This document shows, in pieces, positions 6,485-6,888 of a DNA stretch of 6,888 bases. The notes below the pieces were generated by a model, which saw only the letters and a list, made by a program, of their open reading frames with translations, did no database searches and was not told the DNA's origin. The DNA is taken from assembly GCA_020025395.1 (NCBI GenBank), contig JAHHSE010000081.1:1-6888 (forward strand). Direction: 5' to 3'. The position numbers were made by a program, and so were the translations under genes. Numbering within the stretch: position 1 is the stretch's first letter; every line of letters begins with the position of its first letter. Origin of the DNA: Oscillospiraceae bacterium (lineage in GTDB: Bacteria > Bacillota > Clostridia > Oscillospirales > Oscillospiraceae).

Positions 6485-6888
6485 AATGTACCTCCAAATA
6501 TTCAGCCGCAACTGCTATGGTTACGCCGTTTACGGCTGTTTTTTTTACCAGTAAATGGTCTGCCCCCAGAAGGGCGGACCGTTCACAGACATTGTCCACC
6601 CCGGTGACTGACCGGACGAAGGAGGAGGGGGAAACATCCCCGCTCACCTGCTGAAGCTCCTCCGCCGTATAAAAGGAGACGGGCCACCGATTTTCCCGGC
6701 AGAAGGTCAAAAGTCCCTCCTCGTCCGCCTTCAAATCGATGGATGCCACGCACTTCACCGCCCGTCGATCAATGTGATGCTGCTGAAAAACCTGCGCCAC
6801 CCCGGCCCGAATGGTGTCCGCCCCGGTGTTTCGGCGGCAGCCGATGCCCAGATGGAGGATGGGGGGAATGAGGCGCAGGGTCTGGGGG
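6477..6888 (-). CDS. cbiG: Cobalt-precorrin-5A hydrolase (CbiG), C-terminal part, cut by window edge
   Basis: CbiG opens the delta-lactone ring of cobalt-precorrin-5A and releases the two-carbon fragment as acetaldehyde, a step specific to the anaerobic pathway. The frame is open to the right window edge, so only the last 136 residues are seen. They match the CbiG C-terminal domain: LHLGIGCRRNTGADTI (11-26), ASIDLKADEEGLL (48-60), SFVRSVTGVDNVCERSALL (89-107) and the closing LLVKKTAVNGVTIAVA (112-127). A GTG at 6800 could be misread as a start, but the conserved GIGCRR block lies upstream of it in the same frame, so the gene is longer. The N-terminal and linker domains must lie beyond the window. 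The stop TAA overlaps the TTG start of cbiH by 8 nt. Confidence 0.94.
   Translation of the reverse strand, partial: PQTLRLIPPILHLGIGCRRNTGADTIRAGVAQVFQQHHIDRRAVKCVASIDLKADEEGLLTFCRENRWPVSFYTAEELQQVSGDVSPSSFVRSVTGVDNVCERSALLGADHLLVKKTAVNGVTIAVAAEYLEVHFG
6491..6495 (-). promoter_or_regulatory. Ribosome binding site that sets the TTG start of cbiH
   Basis: On the minus strand GGAGG is followed by TACATT and then TTG (6484-6482). The site lies inside the last codons of cbiG. No ATG or GTG at a workable distance precedes the conserved VIVVGIGPG, so this site supports TTG initiation. Confidence 0.7.

Overview
The window is one stretch of a vitamin B12 (cobalamin) biosynthesis operon. Every gene I can support lies on the minus strand, so transcription runs from right to left. 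The base composition is GC-rich, the genes are packed with tiny gaps or overlaps, Shine-Dalgarno sites are strong GGAGG types, and TTG is used as a start codon. CbiG and the Cbi-type enzymes mark the anaerobic (early cobalt insertion) route. Together these suggest a GC-rich anaerobic Firmicute of the Clostridia, possibly an Oscillospiraceae-like gut bacterium. The taxonomic guess is inference only.

Layout in order of transcription: the C-terminal part of cbiG (cobalt-precorrin-5A hydrolase) enters at the right edge (6477-6888). It is followed by cbiH (precorrin-3B C17-methyltransferase / ring contraction, 5753-6484); one long gene encoding a three-domain fusion of CbiJ/CobK reductase, CbiE and CbiT methyltransferases (3769-5760); cbiB (2810-3769); cobD (1728-2798); and cbiP/cobQ (280-1743). 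Junctions are overlaps of 8, 8, 1 and 16 nt and one 11-nt gap, so translation is probably coupled. After cbiP comes an 81-nt gap holding a perfect 17-bp inverted repeat. Then a further gene starts, cut by the left edge (1-198). It resembles the N-terminus of an archaeal-type cofactor-independent phosphoglycerate mutase (alkaline phosphatase superfamily).

The genes work in one pathway. CbiH contracts the macrocycle and CbiG opens and removes the two-carbon fragment. The CbiJ-CbiE-CbiT fusion covers three consecutive steps (cobalt-precorrin-6A to 6B to 7 to 8). CbiP amidates the ring to cobyric acid. CobD makes (R)-1-aminopropan-2-yl phosphate from L-threonine phosphate, and CbiB joins that linker to cobyric acid. 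The other corrin-ring genes (cbiC, cbiD, cbiF, cbiL, cbiA, chelatase) and the nucleotide-loop genes are not in the window.

The core is ordinary cobalamin biosynthesis. The points deserving a second look are the mutase-like gene at the operon's downstream end, the uracil-poor perfect hairpin in front of it, and the three-domain fusion.
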